Below the pieces are notes generated by a model, which did not search any database, was not told the origin of the DNA, and saw nothing but the letters and a program-made list of their open reading frames with translations. Shown here piece after piece: positions 28,282 to 37,337 of a stretch of 64,000 nt of DNA. Origin of the DNA: Ruegeria marina (GTDB taxonomy: Bacteria > Pseudomonadota > Alphaproteobacteria > Rhodobacterales > Rhodobacteraceae); assembly GCF_900101475.1 (NCBI RefSeq), contig NZ_FMZV01000017.1:60007-124006 (forward strand), in the 5' to 3' direction. Positions within the stretch are counted from its first letter, which is position 1. The number at the start of each line of letters is the position of its first letter. The translations under genes were made by a program, and so were the position numbers.

Positions 28282-28301
28282 ACTTGACACATATGTCAAG
28301 T
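28282..28301. promoter_or_regulatory. Candidate TetR operator overlapping -35 elements
   Basis: ACTTGACA-CATA-TGTCAAGT, a perfect 8-bp inverted repeat. Each arm contains TTGACA, a perfect -35 element, one facing each gene. An extra half site CTTGACA is at 28261-28267. Operator/-35 overlap in a divergent gap fits classic TetR repression. Confidence 0.65.
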
Positions 28302-28346
28302 CGGGCGCAGATAGATCAGTTTCGCTGTCTATCGCAGGTTTCACCC

Positions 28347-29915
28347 ATGACCGTTCAAGCGCCCACAAGGACTCGGCGTTCGCGCCGCAGCTCTGACAAA
28401 TCCACCCGGTCCGCGGAACCGGGACAGAACCTGCATCTGCGGGTCCCCTACATTAACCGCAAGATCCCCGCCTATGACCTGCTGGGCGACGAGGCGCTGG
28501 AGCGGATCGAGGCCACCGCCGACCGGATCCTGGCCGAGATCGGCATCGAACTGCGCGACGACGAAGAGAGCATGAAGCTCTACAAGAAGGCCGGCGCACA
28601 GGTTTCCGACATCCGCGCGGGCACCTGGAACGTCCGGTTCGAGCCGGGGATGCTGCGCGAGATCCTGAAAACCGCGCCTGCCCGGTTCACCCAGCATGCC
28701 CGCAACCCGGCCAACTCGGTTGATATCGGTGGCGACGCGATGGTCTTCGCGCCCGCCTATGGTTCGCCCTTCGTGATGGACATGGACAATGGCCGCCGCT
28801 ACGGCACGATCGAGGACTTCCGCAACCTGATCAAGCTGGGCCAGTCCTCGCCCTGGCTGCATCATTCAGGTGGCACCATCTGCGAGCCGACGGACATCCC
28901 GGTGAACAAGCGGCACCTGGACATGGTCTATTCGCACATGCGCTATTCCGACCGGGCCTTCCTCGGCTCGATCACCGCGCCCGAACGCGCCGCCGACAGT
29001 ATCGAGATGTGCCATATCCTGTTCGGGGCCGATTTCGTTGATCAGAACTGCGTCATCATGGGCAATTTCAACACCACCTCGCCCCTGGTGATCGACGGGG
29101 TCACGGCCTCGGGCATCCGCACCTACGCGGCGGCGGGGCAGGGTTCGATCCACCTGCCGTTCCTGCTGGGCGGTGCGGTGTCGCCGCTGACCATGGCCGG
29201 AGCCGTGGCGCAGTGCCTGGCCGAATCCATGGCCTCCTGCGCCATCGCCCAGCTGACCCGTCCCGGGGCGCCGACCATCCTGGCCGGGTTCCTGTCGTCG
29301 ATGTCCTTGCGCTCGGGCAGCCCGACCTTCGGCACGCCGGAACCGGCGCTGGGCTCGCTGGTGATGGGCCAGCTGGCCCGTCGCCTGAACATGCCCTTGC
29401 GCTGCGCCGGAAATTTCTCGACCTCCAAGGCGCCGGACGGGCAGGCCATGCAGCAGGCGATGATGTCGATGATGTCGGCGGTGCAGGGCGGCGCCAACTA
29501 CATCCTGCACTCGGCCGGTTTTGTCGACGGACTGCTCAGCATGTCCTACGAGAAATTCGTGATGGATACCGACATGTGCGGCGCGCTGCATTCCTATCTG
29601 GCCGGGATCGAGGTGAACGAGGATACGCTGGGCTTTGACGCGCTGGCCCAGAACGGGCCGGGCGAGCACATGTTCGGCACCGACCACACGCTGCGCCACT
29701 ATGAAACCGCCTATTGGGACAGCGGCCTGAACGACGACCAGACCCACGAGACCTGGTTCGAACAGGGCAGCGCCGACTATGCCATCCGCGCCAACCGGCG
29801 GTGGAAGGATATCCTGAACGCCTACGAGGCGCCGCCGATGGACGAAGCGACCGACGAGGCGCTGTGCGATTTCATCGACCGCAAGAAAGCCTCCATGCCC
29901 GACGCCTGGTACTGA
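28347..29915 (+). CDS. MttB-superfamily methyltransferase, non-pyrrolysine (copy 2)
   Basis: 522-residue MttB-superfamily protein, clearly homologous to copy 1 at 21251-22786 (compare LSSMSLRSGSPTFGTPEPAL with the same region there). No in-frame TAG. In this superfamily, non-pyrrolysine members characterised so far demethylate quaternary amines such as glycine betaine, proline betaine or carnitine through a corrinoid partner. First gene of an operon with two flavin demethylase-type proteins and a P5C-reductase-like protein. ATG at 28347 was chosen by where the conserved part begins; the basic tail (TRTRRSRRSSDK) resembles copy 1. Confidence 0.88.
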   Translation: MTVQAPTRTRRSRRSSDKSTRSAEPGQNLHLRVPYINRKIPAYDLLGDEALERIEATADRILAEIGIELRDDEESMKLYKKAGAQVSDIRAGTWNVRFEPGMLREILKTAPARFTQHARNPANSVDIGGDAMVFAPAYGSPFVMDMDNGRRYGTIEDFRNLIKLGQSSPWLHHSGGTICEPTDIPVNKRHLDMVYSHMRYSDRAFLGSITAPERAADSIEMCHILFGADFVDQNCVIMGNFNTTSPLVIDGVTASGIRTYAAAGQGSIHLPFLLGGAVSPLTMAGAVAQCLAESMASCAIAQLTRPGAPTILAGFLSSMSLRSGSPTFGTPEPALGSLVMGQLARRLNMPLRCAGNFSTSKAPDGQAMQQAMMSMMSAVQGGANYILHSAGFVDGLLSMSYEKFVMDTDMCGALHSYLAGIEVNEDTLGFDALAQNGPGEHMFGTDHTLRHYETAYWDSGLNDDQTHETWFEQGSADYAIRANRRWKDILNAYEAPPMDEATDEALCDFIDRKKASMPDAWY

Positions 29916-29924
29916 GGAAAGACC

Positions 29925-31970
29925 ATGTCCCGCGACCCACTGCTGCAACCCTATCAGCTGAAACACCTGACCCTGAAGAACCGGATCATGACCACCAGTC
30001 ATGAACCGGCCTATCCCGAGGACGGCCTGCCCAAGGACCGCTATCGCGCCTATCACGTCGAACGCGCCAAGGCCGGCGTGGCAATGACCATGACCGCGGG
30101 TTCCGCCTCGGTCAGCCGTGACAGCCCGCCGGTGTTCAACAACATCCTCGTCTGGCGCGACGAGGTGGTGGGCTGGATGAAGAAGCTGGCCGACGAATGC
30201 CACGATCATGGTTGCGCGGTGATGATCCAGCTCACGCATCTGGGCCGCCGCACCGGCTGGGACAAGGGCGCCTGGCTGCCTTCGGTCAGCTCGACCTCGG
30301 ATCGGGAACCGGCGCACCGGCGGTTTCCGAAACTGGCCGAGGATTGGGATATTTCCCGCATCATCGGCGATTTCGCCGATGCCGCCGAAAAGATGAAACT
30401 GGCGGGGCTGGACGGGGTCGAGATCATGACCCACGGTCATCTGCTGGACCAGTTCATCTCGCCGCTGACCAACGAGCTGGACGGCCCCTATGGCAAGGCG
30501 ACGCTGCAAACCCGGATGCAACTGACGCTCGACATCATCGACGCGGTGCGCAAACGGGTGGGCGAAGACTTCATTGTCGGCACCCGCTTTGCCCCCGACG
30601 AGGCGCAGACAGGCGGCATCACCGAAGAGATGGGCATGCAGATCGCCCATATGTTCAAGGCGACCGGGCAGCTCGACTATCTCAACGTCAACCGGGGCCG
30701 CATCCACACCGACCCGGCGATGACCGACATGATCCCGGTGCAGGGGATGAAGGCCGCGCCGCATCTCGATTTCGCCGGGCGGGTCCGGGCCGAGGTGGGC
30801 ATGCCCACATTCCATGCCTCGAAAATCCCCGATGTCGCCACAGCGCGCCATGCCATCGTCACCGGGCAGCTCGACATGGTGGGCATGACCCGCGCCCATA
30901 TGGCCGACCCCTATCTGGTGCAAAAGATCGTCGAGGGCCGCGAACACGATATCCGCCCCTGTGTCGGCGCCACCTATTGCCTGGACCGGATCTATCAGGC
31001 GGGGGAGGCGCTGTGCATCCACAACCCGGCAACCGGGCGCGAACTGACCATGCCGCATCAGATTTCGCCTGCGCAGACCCGCAAGCGTGTCGTGATCGTC
31101 GGGGCAGGTCCGGCAGGGCTCGAGGCCGCGCGCGTCGCCGCCGAACGCGGCCACCATGTCACCGTGTTCGAGGCCCAGCCGGATCCCGGCGGCCAGATCC
31201 GCCTGACCATGCAGAACCCGCGCCGGCGCGAGATGATCGGCATCGTCGACTGGCGTATGGCGCAATGCGCCGCCCGCGATGTCGAGTTCCGCTTCAATAC
31301 CTGGGCCGAGGTGGCGGATGTGACCGCGCTGAACCCCGATGTGGTGATCGTTGCCACCGGTGGCCTGCCCAATACGAAACTCTTCGAATCCGGGCGCGAG
31401 AACGACCTGCTGGTCAGCGCCTGGGACGTGATCTCGGGCGATGTGAAACCGGGGCGCGAGGTGCTGATCTATGACGAAAGCGGCGACCACCCGGGCGTGA
31501 TGGCGGCCGAGATCGCCGCCAATTCCGGCTCATCGGTCGAGGTGATGACCCCTGACCGCAGCTTTGCCCCCGATATCATGGGCATGAATCTGGTGCCCTA
31601 TATGCGCGCGCTTCAGGACAAGGATGTGACATTCACCGTCACCCGCCGTCTGCTGGACGTGACCCGCGACGGCAACCGGCTGCGGGCGAAAATCGGCACC
31701 GATTACAGCAGCTTCACCAAGGACCAGACCTATGATCAGGTGGTGGTTAACTATGGCACCATGCCGAATGCCGACCTCTATTTCGACCTGCGCCCGCTGT
31801 CGCGCAACGGAGGCGAGGTCAACTATCAGGCGCTGATCGACGGGCGCCCGCAGATGGTCGAAACCAACCCCGACGGCGCGTTCCAGTTGTTCCGCATCGG
31901 CGATGCGGTCAGCGCCCGCAACACCCATGCCGCGATCTATGACGCGCTGAGGCTGATGAAGGATATCTGA
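29925..31970 (+). CDS. NADH:flavin oxidoreductase, N-methylproline demethylase (StcD)-like
   Basis: 681-residue protein of the trimethylamine dehydrogenase / 2,4-dienoyl-CoA reductase type: an FMN-binding old-yellow-enzyme barrel (residues 1-~340), an Fe-S loop, and a Rossmann FAD/NAD part (VVIVGAGPAGLEAARVAAERG). It closely resembles recalled Sinorhizobium StcD (N-methylproline demethylase), including the start LLQPYQLKHLTLKNRIMTTS. The Fe-S loop has Cys346, Cys352 and Cys364, but the position of the second cysteine is Ala349. Likely role: oxidative removal of an N-methyl from an N-methylamino acid. Nine bases after MttB copy 2. Confidence 0.85.
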   Translation: MSRDPLLQPYQLKHLTLKNRIMTTSHEPAYPEDGLPKDRYRAYHVERAKAGVAMTMTAGSASVSRDSPPVFNNILVWRDEVVGWMKKLADECHDHGCAVMIQLTHLGRRTGWDKGAWLPSVSSTSDREPAHRRFPKLAEDWDISRIIGDFADAAEKMKLAGLDGVEIMTHGHLLDQFISPLTNELDGPYGKATLQTRMQLTLDIIDAVRKRVGEDFIVGTRFAPDEAQTGGITEEMGMQIAHMFKATGQLDYLNVNRGRIHTDPAMTDMIPVQGMKAAPHLDFAGRVRAEVGMPTFHASKIPDVATARHAIVTGQLDMVGMTRAHMADPYLVQKIVEGREHDIRPCVGATYCLDRIYQAGEALCIHNPATGRELTMPHQISPAQTRKRVVIVGAGPAGLEAARVAAERGHHVTVFEAQPDPGGQIRLTMQNPRRREMIGIVDWRMAQCAARDVEFRFNTWAEVADVTALNPDVVIVATGGLPNTKLFESGRENDLLVSAWDVISGDVKPGREVLIYDESGDHPGVMAAEIAANSGSSVEVMTPDRSFAPDIMGMNLVPYMRALQDKDVTFTVTRRLLDVTRDGNRLRAKIGTDYSSFTKDQTYDQVVVNYGTMPNADLYFDLRPLSRNGGEVNYQALIDGRPQMVETNPDGAFQLFRIGDAVSARNTHAAIYDALRLMKDI

Positions 31971-31971
31971 C

Positions 31972-32703
31972 ATGCGGATCGGGGTGCTCGGAACCGGAAC
32001 CATTGCAACCGCCGTCGTCCACGGCATCGCGGGAGACGGGCATTCGATCGCCGTGTCCGAACGCAGCGCGGCCAATGCGCAGGCATTGGCCGCAGCCTAT
32101 CCCAACGTCACGGTCGCGTCCAACCAGGCGGTCGTCGACGAGAGCGATATCGTCATCCTCGGCCTGATGGCTGAACAGGCGCCGGGCATTCTTGGTGCGC
32201 TGGTCTTTTGCGACGGCCAGCAGGTGATCACCCTGATGGCGGGCGCCACGTTGGAACAGGTGGCGCAGATGGTCGCACCCGCCCGCGCGGCCGCGATCAT
32301 GATGCCCTTTCCGGGCATCGCGCAGGGCGGCTCGCCGATCATGATGCAGGGCGACGCCGATCTGGTTGCTGCACTCTTTGGCGCGCGCAACCAGATCTTT
32401 GCGCTGAAGGATGCAGAGGAGATGGCGGCCTATCTCTGCGCCCAGGCGGTGCTGTCGCCTGTGGTCCGGATGGTGGGTGACGCAGGCCAGTGGCTGGGCG
32501 CACGCGTCTCCGACCCCGAACAGGGCGAGGCGTTCCTGCGCGCGCTGGTCGCCTCCAGCCTGGCAGGCACCGATTGCGCCAGCCTGATCGAGGCACTGAA
32601 CACGCCGGGCGGCTACAACCAGCGCCTGCGCCTGCATATGGAGGCGGCTGGCATGGGCGACAGCCTGCGCGCGGGGCTTGATACGCTGGAGAAAGACATA
32701 TGA
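31972..32703 (+). CDS. Pyrroline-5-carboxylate reductase-like protein
   Basis: 243-residue protein of the ProC family, with the dinucleotide-binding MRIGVLGTGTIATAVVHGIA at the start. It is shorter than typical ProC (about 270). ProC reduces P5C to proline, and relatives act on other cyclic imines. Placed between StcD-like and TMADH-like genes (1-base gap before, 4-base ATGA overlap after), it may handle an imine from demethylated proline or a related ring compound. Confidence 0.75.
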   Translation: MRIGVLGTGTIATAVVHGIAGDGHSIAVSERSAANAQALAAAYPNVTVASNQAVVDESDIVILGLMAEQAPGILGALVFCDGQQVITLMAGATLEQVAQMVAPARAAAIMMPFPGIAQGGSPIMMQGDADLVAALFGARNQIFALKDAEEMAAYLCAQAVLSPVVRMVGDAGQWLGARVSDPEQGEAFLRALVASSLAGTDCASLIEALNTPGGYNQRLRLHMEAAGMGDSLRAGLDTLEKDI

Positions 32704-34679
32704 GCTTCAAACATGTCTTCACCCCGGTCCAGCTGCGCCACAAGCAACTGAAGAACCGGATCGTGTTCGGCGCCCATACCACCAACATGGCCCATGACGG
32801 CCTGCCCGGCGACCAGCATCTGGCCTATTACGAGGAACGCGCCATGGGCGGCGCCGCGATGATCGTGGTCGAGCCGATGCCGGTCCATGCCGCCGCCGTG
32901 CTGACGCGCGGCAATTTCCGGCATTCCAGCGATGACGTCATCCCGCATTTCGCCCGCATCACCGAGGCCTGCAAGGCACATGGCACGGTGATGATCCAGC
33001 AGCTCTATCATGTCGGTGCGCATGGCGACTGGGACAACTCCTGGCACGCCAACTGGTCGCCTTCGGGCGGGCCCAGCTATCATGACAACGATGGCAGCCA
33101 CGCCATGACCGAAGGCGAGATCGAGGAAACCATTCAGGGTTTTGTCGATGCCGCGATCCGCTGCCAGAAATCCGGTTTCGACGGGGTCGAGGTCTGGGCC
33201 GCCTATCACTGCCTGCTTGACCAGTTCTGGACCCCGTTTTCCAACCAGCGCACCGACCAATGGGGCGGCTCCCTGGAAAACCGCACCCGGCTGTCGCGCG
33301 AGATCATGGCCCGAATCCGTGCCGCCTGCGGCCCGGATTTCATCATTGGCCTGTCGGTCAACGACGATTCTGACAAACCGGTCTGCCTCAGTCATGACCA
33401 GATGGTCGAGATCGTGGCGCTGCACGACGCCCAGGAGCTGATGGATTACGTGACCGTCGGCGCGGGCAGCTATTTCGACTTCTACAAGCTTCTGCCCAGC
33501 TTTCAGTATGCCGAGAACCTCGGCGCCGATCTGGCCGAACGCCTGAAACAGGCCAACCTGACCGCGCTGGTCACCGCCGAGGCCAATATCCGCACGCCCG
33601 ACAACGCCAATACGGTACTGGGCGCCGGGCGGGCCGATCTGGTGTCGATCGTGCGCGGCCAGATCGCCGACCCGCATCTGGTGGCCAAGGCCGAACGGGG
33701 CGCTGCGCAGGACATTCGCGGATGCCTCAGCTGCAACCAGCAATGCTGGGGTCGACGCGGGCGCGATTACTATATTTCCTGTCTGGTGAACCCCTCCGCC
33801 GGGCACGAATACCTCTGGGGTGGCGACCGGTTCACCCGCACGGACACGCCGAAAACCGTGCTGGTGGTGGGCGGCGGGCCGGCCGGGCTGGAATGCGCCC
33901 GGGTGGCCGCCGAACGCGGGCACCGGGTGATCCTGGCCGAGGCGGGGCCGGAACCGGGTGGCCAATTCCGGCTCGCCGGGCTGCAACCGCGCCGGGCGCA
34001 GATCACCGACCTGATCGGATGGTACGAACGTCAGCTGCGCAAGCTCCAGGTCGAGATCCGCTACAACACCTATCTGGAGGCCGACGACATCGCCGCCATT
34101 GGCACCGACCACGTGGTGCTCGCCACCGGTTCCGCCCCGCCCGAAACCGGCTTTCAAAAGGCGCTGCCGCATGTGGCCAGTCTACCGGGGATCGGGCGTG
34201 GGCAGGTCTGGTCGATCCAGGACGTGATGACCCGCGCGGCCCGCCTTGGCGACCATGTCGTGCTGCTGGACGAGGGCGGCAACTGGCGCGGCATCGGCAC
34301 CGCCTGGCATCTGGCGGAAAAGGGCCACAAGGTGACCATCGTCACCCCCGACCCGATGATCGGGCGCGAACTGGCCCGCTCGGCCACCGATTTCCCGGCC
34401 CGCGCCATGCTGGCCGGGCATGGTGTCCGCTTCGTCACCGAAAGCGCGCTGTCCGGCTGGACCGATACGGGCGCAGAGGTGCTGTCGCTGCTGACCGGCA
34501 AGACCGAGGTCATCGCCGCCGACAGCCTTGTGTTGGCCACCGCCAACACGCCTGAAACCGGCCTGGCCGACGCGCTGCGCGGAATGGGTATCGCGGCGGT
34601 CAGCATCGGTGACGCCGCCGCGCCACGTCTGGCCGCCGCCGCCATCCACGAAGGAAGAAAGACAGCGCTCAAGCTCTGA
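32700..34679 (+). CDS. TMADH-family NADH:flavin oxidoreductase
   Basis: 659-residue paralogue of the preceding flavoprotein family: FMN barrel, Fe-S loop and Rossmann part (LVVGGGPAGLECARVAAERG). The Fe-S loop is complete here, with Cys342, Cys345, Cys349 and Cys361 (CLSCNQQC then ISCLVNP). The active-site region reads VEVWAAYHCLLDQFW. This family includes trimethylamine, histamine and dimethylglycine demethylases. Last gene of the operon; its partner flavoprotein upstream has a different cysteine set, so the two likely do different steps. Confidence 0.85.
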   Translation: MSFKHVFTPVQLRHKQLKNRIVFGAHTTNMAHDGLPGDQHLAYYEERAMGGAAMIVVEPMPVHAAAVLTRGNFRHSSDDVIPHFARITEACKAHGTVMIQQLYHVGAHGDWDNSWHANWSPSGGPSYHDNDGSHAMTEGEIEETIQGFVDAAIRCQKSGFDGVEVWAAYHCLLDQFWTPFSNQRTDQWGGSLENRTRLSREIMARIRAACGPDFIIGLSVNDDSDKPVCLSHDQMVEIVALHDAQELMDYVTVGAGSYFDFYKLLPSFQYAENLGADLAERLKQANLTALVTAEANIRTPDNANTVLGAGRADLVSIVRGQIADPHLVAKAERGAAQDIRGCLSCNQQCWGRRGRDYYISCLVNPSAGHEYLWGGDRFTRTDTPKTVLVVGGGPAGLECARVAAERGHRVILAEAGPEPGGQFRLAGLQPRRAQITDLIGWYERQLRKLQVEIRYNTYLEADDIAAIGTDHVVLATGSAPPETGFQKALPHVASLPGIGRGQVWSIQDVMTRAARLGDHVVLLDEGGNWRGIGTAWHLAEKGHKVTIVTPDPMIGRELARSATDFPARAMLAGHGVRFVTESALSGWTDTGAEVLSLLTGKTEVIAADSLVLATANTPETGLADALRGMGIAAVSIGDAAAPRLAAAAIHEGRKTALKL

Positions 34680-34687
34680 TTACGTGA

Positions 34688-35815
34688 TCATGCCATTCCG
34701 GCCCGGCTGCCTCGGGTTAGTCGAACCGGCCGGCCCGCGATCCTCAGAAACAGCAAGGACAGGGCGATCCCCCCCAGCGCCGGCGCATGTTGCAGCCACC
34801 ACAGGTTCGGATGTTCCGCCACGGTCGCCGAGGCGACCCCGCGCAGCCCCTCTATCGCGACCAGCAGCGCAAAGGCGCCGAGAAGTTGCGGCCACAGTCC
34901 AAAGCGCGAGAATGTACCGAGCATCAGGGTCGAAAAGCCCACCATGGCCACAGCAACACTGATGGCAAGCCAGGACAGGCGTTCCTGCAACTCCTCCATG
35001 ATCTCGCCGCGACCATGGGTGTCGGCGCCAGGTCCGCGCAACCGTGCCCGGTTCAGTTCCAATGTCGGAATGCTGCGAATATCGCGCGGGCGCATCTCAT
35101 CGCGCTTGGCCAGCGCCGAGATGTCGTAGGAGAAATCCCGGAAAATCGTGGTCGACAGCAGCTTGGTCTTGGCATCCATTTGCAGGGCGGTCCCTTCGAC
35201 CATGACCAGCGCCATCTGTTCGCCGCTGCGGGCCAGGAACGCCTTGGAACTGGTATAGGTCACCACCTGTTCCGGGCGCCGGCGGTCGGACAGGTAGACA
35301 TCGTTCAGGGTGCCATCCCGGTCGATCTTGCCGATATAGACAGTTACCCCCTTGACAGGATGCATGAACTGGCCGTCGTTCAAGAGCTGCGCCGTCATGT
35401 CGCCCGCCACCTCGGCCTGCCGCGCCTCGAGCCGCTGCAACGAGGCCGGGCGCAGGTAGAGCGTGATCGTGCCCAGCATCACGGCACAGATCATTCCGAA
35501 CAGCAGAACCGGCCGCGCCAGCCGCATCGGGCTGGTTCCGGTGGCCAGCATCACGGTCAGTTCGCTTTCCCGGTTCAGGCGGTTGGTGACATAGACGGTC
35601 GCGGCAAAGACCGCCATCGGCATCACCGTGCGGATGAGCGACGGCAGCGACAGCGCTGTGAACTCCAGCGCCACCATCGCCGTCTGGCCACTGCTGATCA
35701 GCTTGTCAAACAGACTGACCGCCTTGCTAATCCAGAACACGCCGACCAGGACAAAGGCGAAAAACCCGCACAACACCAGCAACTGGCGCAGGAAATATCC
35801 ATCGAATTTCGACAT
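34688..35815 (-). CDS. lptF: LptF/LptG family LPS export permease (LptF-like)
   Basis: 375-residue inner-membrane permease of the LptBFG lipopolysaccharide exporter. It starts MSKFDGYFLRQLLVLCGFFA, with about six membrane helices and a central periplasmic beta-jellyroll domain. The N-terminal pattern (TNRLNRESELTVMLATG) fits alphaproteobacterial LptF. The usual partner lptG does not follow: the stop is 8 bases from the convergent TMADH-like gene. Start taken at 35815. Confidence 0.82.
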   Translation of the reverse strand: MSKFDGYFLRQLLVLCGFFAFVLVGVFWISKAVSLFDKLISSGQTAMVALEFTALSLPSLIRTVMPMAVFAATVYVTNRLNRESELTVMLATGTSPMRLARPVLLFGMICAVMLGTITLYLRPASLQRLEARQAEVAGDMTAQLLNDGQFMHPVKGVTVYIGKIDRDGTLNDVYLSDRRRPEQVVTYTSSKAFLARSGEQMALVMVEGTALQMDAKTKLLSTTIFRDFSYDISALAKRDEMRPRDIRSIPTLELNRARLRGPGADTHGRGEIMEELQERLSWLAISVAVAMVGFSTLMLGTFSRFGLWPQLLGAFALLVAIEGLRGVASATVAEHPNLWWLQHAPALGGIALSLLFLRIAGRPVRLTRGSRAGMA

Positions 35816-35901
35816 GCTGTCCTTTGCCCTGGCAGTCTGGTCGCGGCACCATAAGCCATGGCTGAGGAATGCGAAACTCACATTTCCGGGGCAGTTCCCG
35901 C

Positions 35902-37326
35902 TTAGGTCAGTTTTGGCCTGCCCGCCGCGTCCGCGAACCAGCCACCCTGCGCCGCCTCGAAGGCCATCGCCGTCTGGAACACCACCTCGTCGCTATAGGT
36001 CGGTCCGACGATCTGGATGCCGGTCGGCACGCCGTTGCCGGCAAAGCCCGACGGCACCGAGATCACCGGGCAGCGGCTCATCATGTTGAAGGGCGTCGTC
36101 ATCACCCAGCCCAGCTCGGGCCGCACCGATATCCCTTCGATCTCCAGCCCCTCGGCCGAGGGGTCGAAATCGGCGCGCACGGCGGGCAAAGCGTTGGTGG
36201 GGCAGATCAGGCAATTATACCGCTCCAGCAGCGGCCCCAGCTTCTTGTAACTTTCGCCCGCCACTTGCAGCGAGCGCACGAAATCGCGGGCGGTGGAACT
36301 CAGCGAGCTTTCCGCGAAGGCCCGGCAATAAGTGGTCATCAGGTCGCCATGGGTCTCCAGCTCCTCGGACAGGGCACCGCCAAAGATATGGGTCAGATAG
36401 GCCCAGCAGGCTTCGGGCACTTCCGGGCCCCAGCCGATCTCGACCTCCTCCACCGTCGCGCCCAGATCGCGGAACACCTGCGCCGCCGCCCGCGTGTTGC
36501 GCCGCACGTCCTCGGACACGGTGAAACTGCCCAGATCCATCGACAGCGCGATTTTCCAGCCGCGAATGTCGGGATAGCTGTCGGACAGCACCAGCTTGGG
36601 CTTCAGGGTCGAGATATCCAACGGGTTCGGCCCGCTCATCAGGTTCTGGAGCACGATCGCATCCGAAATCGAACGTGCCAGCGGCCCGGTATGGCAATAG
36701 AAATCCAGGTTGAACGGGATGTCGTCGGGGTTGCGCCCATAGGGCGGCTTGTACCCCACCAGCCCGCAGCAGGACGCCGGGATACGGATCGACCCGCCGA
36801 TGTCCGACCCGGTGGCCAGCGTCGTTGTCCCTGCCGCCAGCGCCGCCGCCGACCCGCCCGACGACCCGCCGGGGGTGAACTCGCGGTTCCACGGATTGCG
36901 CGTCACCCCCCACAGCCGCGACCAGGTGAACCCGGCGCACGAAAACTCGGGCGTTGCGGTGCGCGCATGCACGATGGCGCCCGAGGCCAGGATCGGCTGG
37001 TTCATGGGCGAGGTATGGTCGGCCACGAAATCCTGCATGATCAGCGAGCCGCTCGAGGTGGGCTTGCCCGCGATCATGCTCTCGTCCTTGATCGCCACCG
37101 CCAGCCCGTCCAGCGGGCCATTCGGCGCGCCCTTGACCCAGCGCGCCTCGGCGGCCCGTGCCAGGTCCATCGCCTCGTCGAAATGGGTATGGGTAAAGGC
37201 GTTGACGGTCACTGCCGTGGCCTCGGCCCGGGCGATCTGCGCCGACAGCAATTCGACCGGCGACAGGCTCCTGTCGGCGAACCGGGCCAGGGCCTCGGTC
37301 GCGGTAAGATAGATCAGGTCCGACAT
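35902..37326 (-). CDS. Amidase (amidase signature family)
   Basis: 474-residue amidase with the Ser-cisSer-Lys triad visible: Lys in GLAVAIKDES, the Gly/Ser-rich GGSSGGSAAALAAG, and SDIGGSIRIPA with the nucleophile. Hydrolyses a carboxamide to acid and ammonia; substrate unknown. GatA is unlikely, as no gatCB is near. The start at 37326 has AAGGGGAAAG upstream. It lies 11 bp after the beta-lactamase-fold gene, both downstream of a polyamine-type transporter on the same strand, suggesting uptake and hydrolysis of an amide-bearing amine. Confidence 0.9.
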   Translation of the reverse strand: MSDLIYLTATEALARFADRSLSPVELLSAQIARAEATAVTVNAFTHTHFDEAMDLARAAEARWVKGAPNGPLDGLAVAIKDESMIAGKPTSSGSLIMQDFVADHTSPMNQPILASGAIVHARTATPEFSCAGFTWSRLWGVTRNPWNREFTPGGSSGGSAAALAAGTTTLATGSDIGGSIRIPASCCGLVGYKPPYGRNPDDIPFNLDFYCHTGPLARSISDAIVLQNLMSGPNPLDISTLKPKLVLSDSYPDIRGWKIALSMDLGSFTVSEDVRRNTRAAAQVFRDLGATVEEVEIGWGPEVPEACWAYLTHIFGGALSEELETHGDLMTTYCRAFAESSLSSTARDFVRSLQVAGESYKKLGPLLERYNCLICPTNALPAVRADFDPSAEGLEIEGISVRPELGWVMTTPFNMMSRCPVISVPSGFAGNGVPTGIQIVGPTYSDEVVFQTAMAFEAAQGGWFADAAGRPKLT

Positions 37327-37337
37327 GTCTTTCCCCT

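Noticed and set aside
21251..29915. Pyrrolysine-coding TAG in the two MttB genes
   Set aside because: No in-frame TAG in either gene.
28866..31490. 874-codon open frame on the minus strand
   Set aside because: Antisense shadow of the MttB and StcD-like genes.
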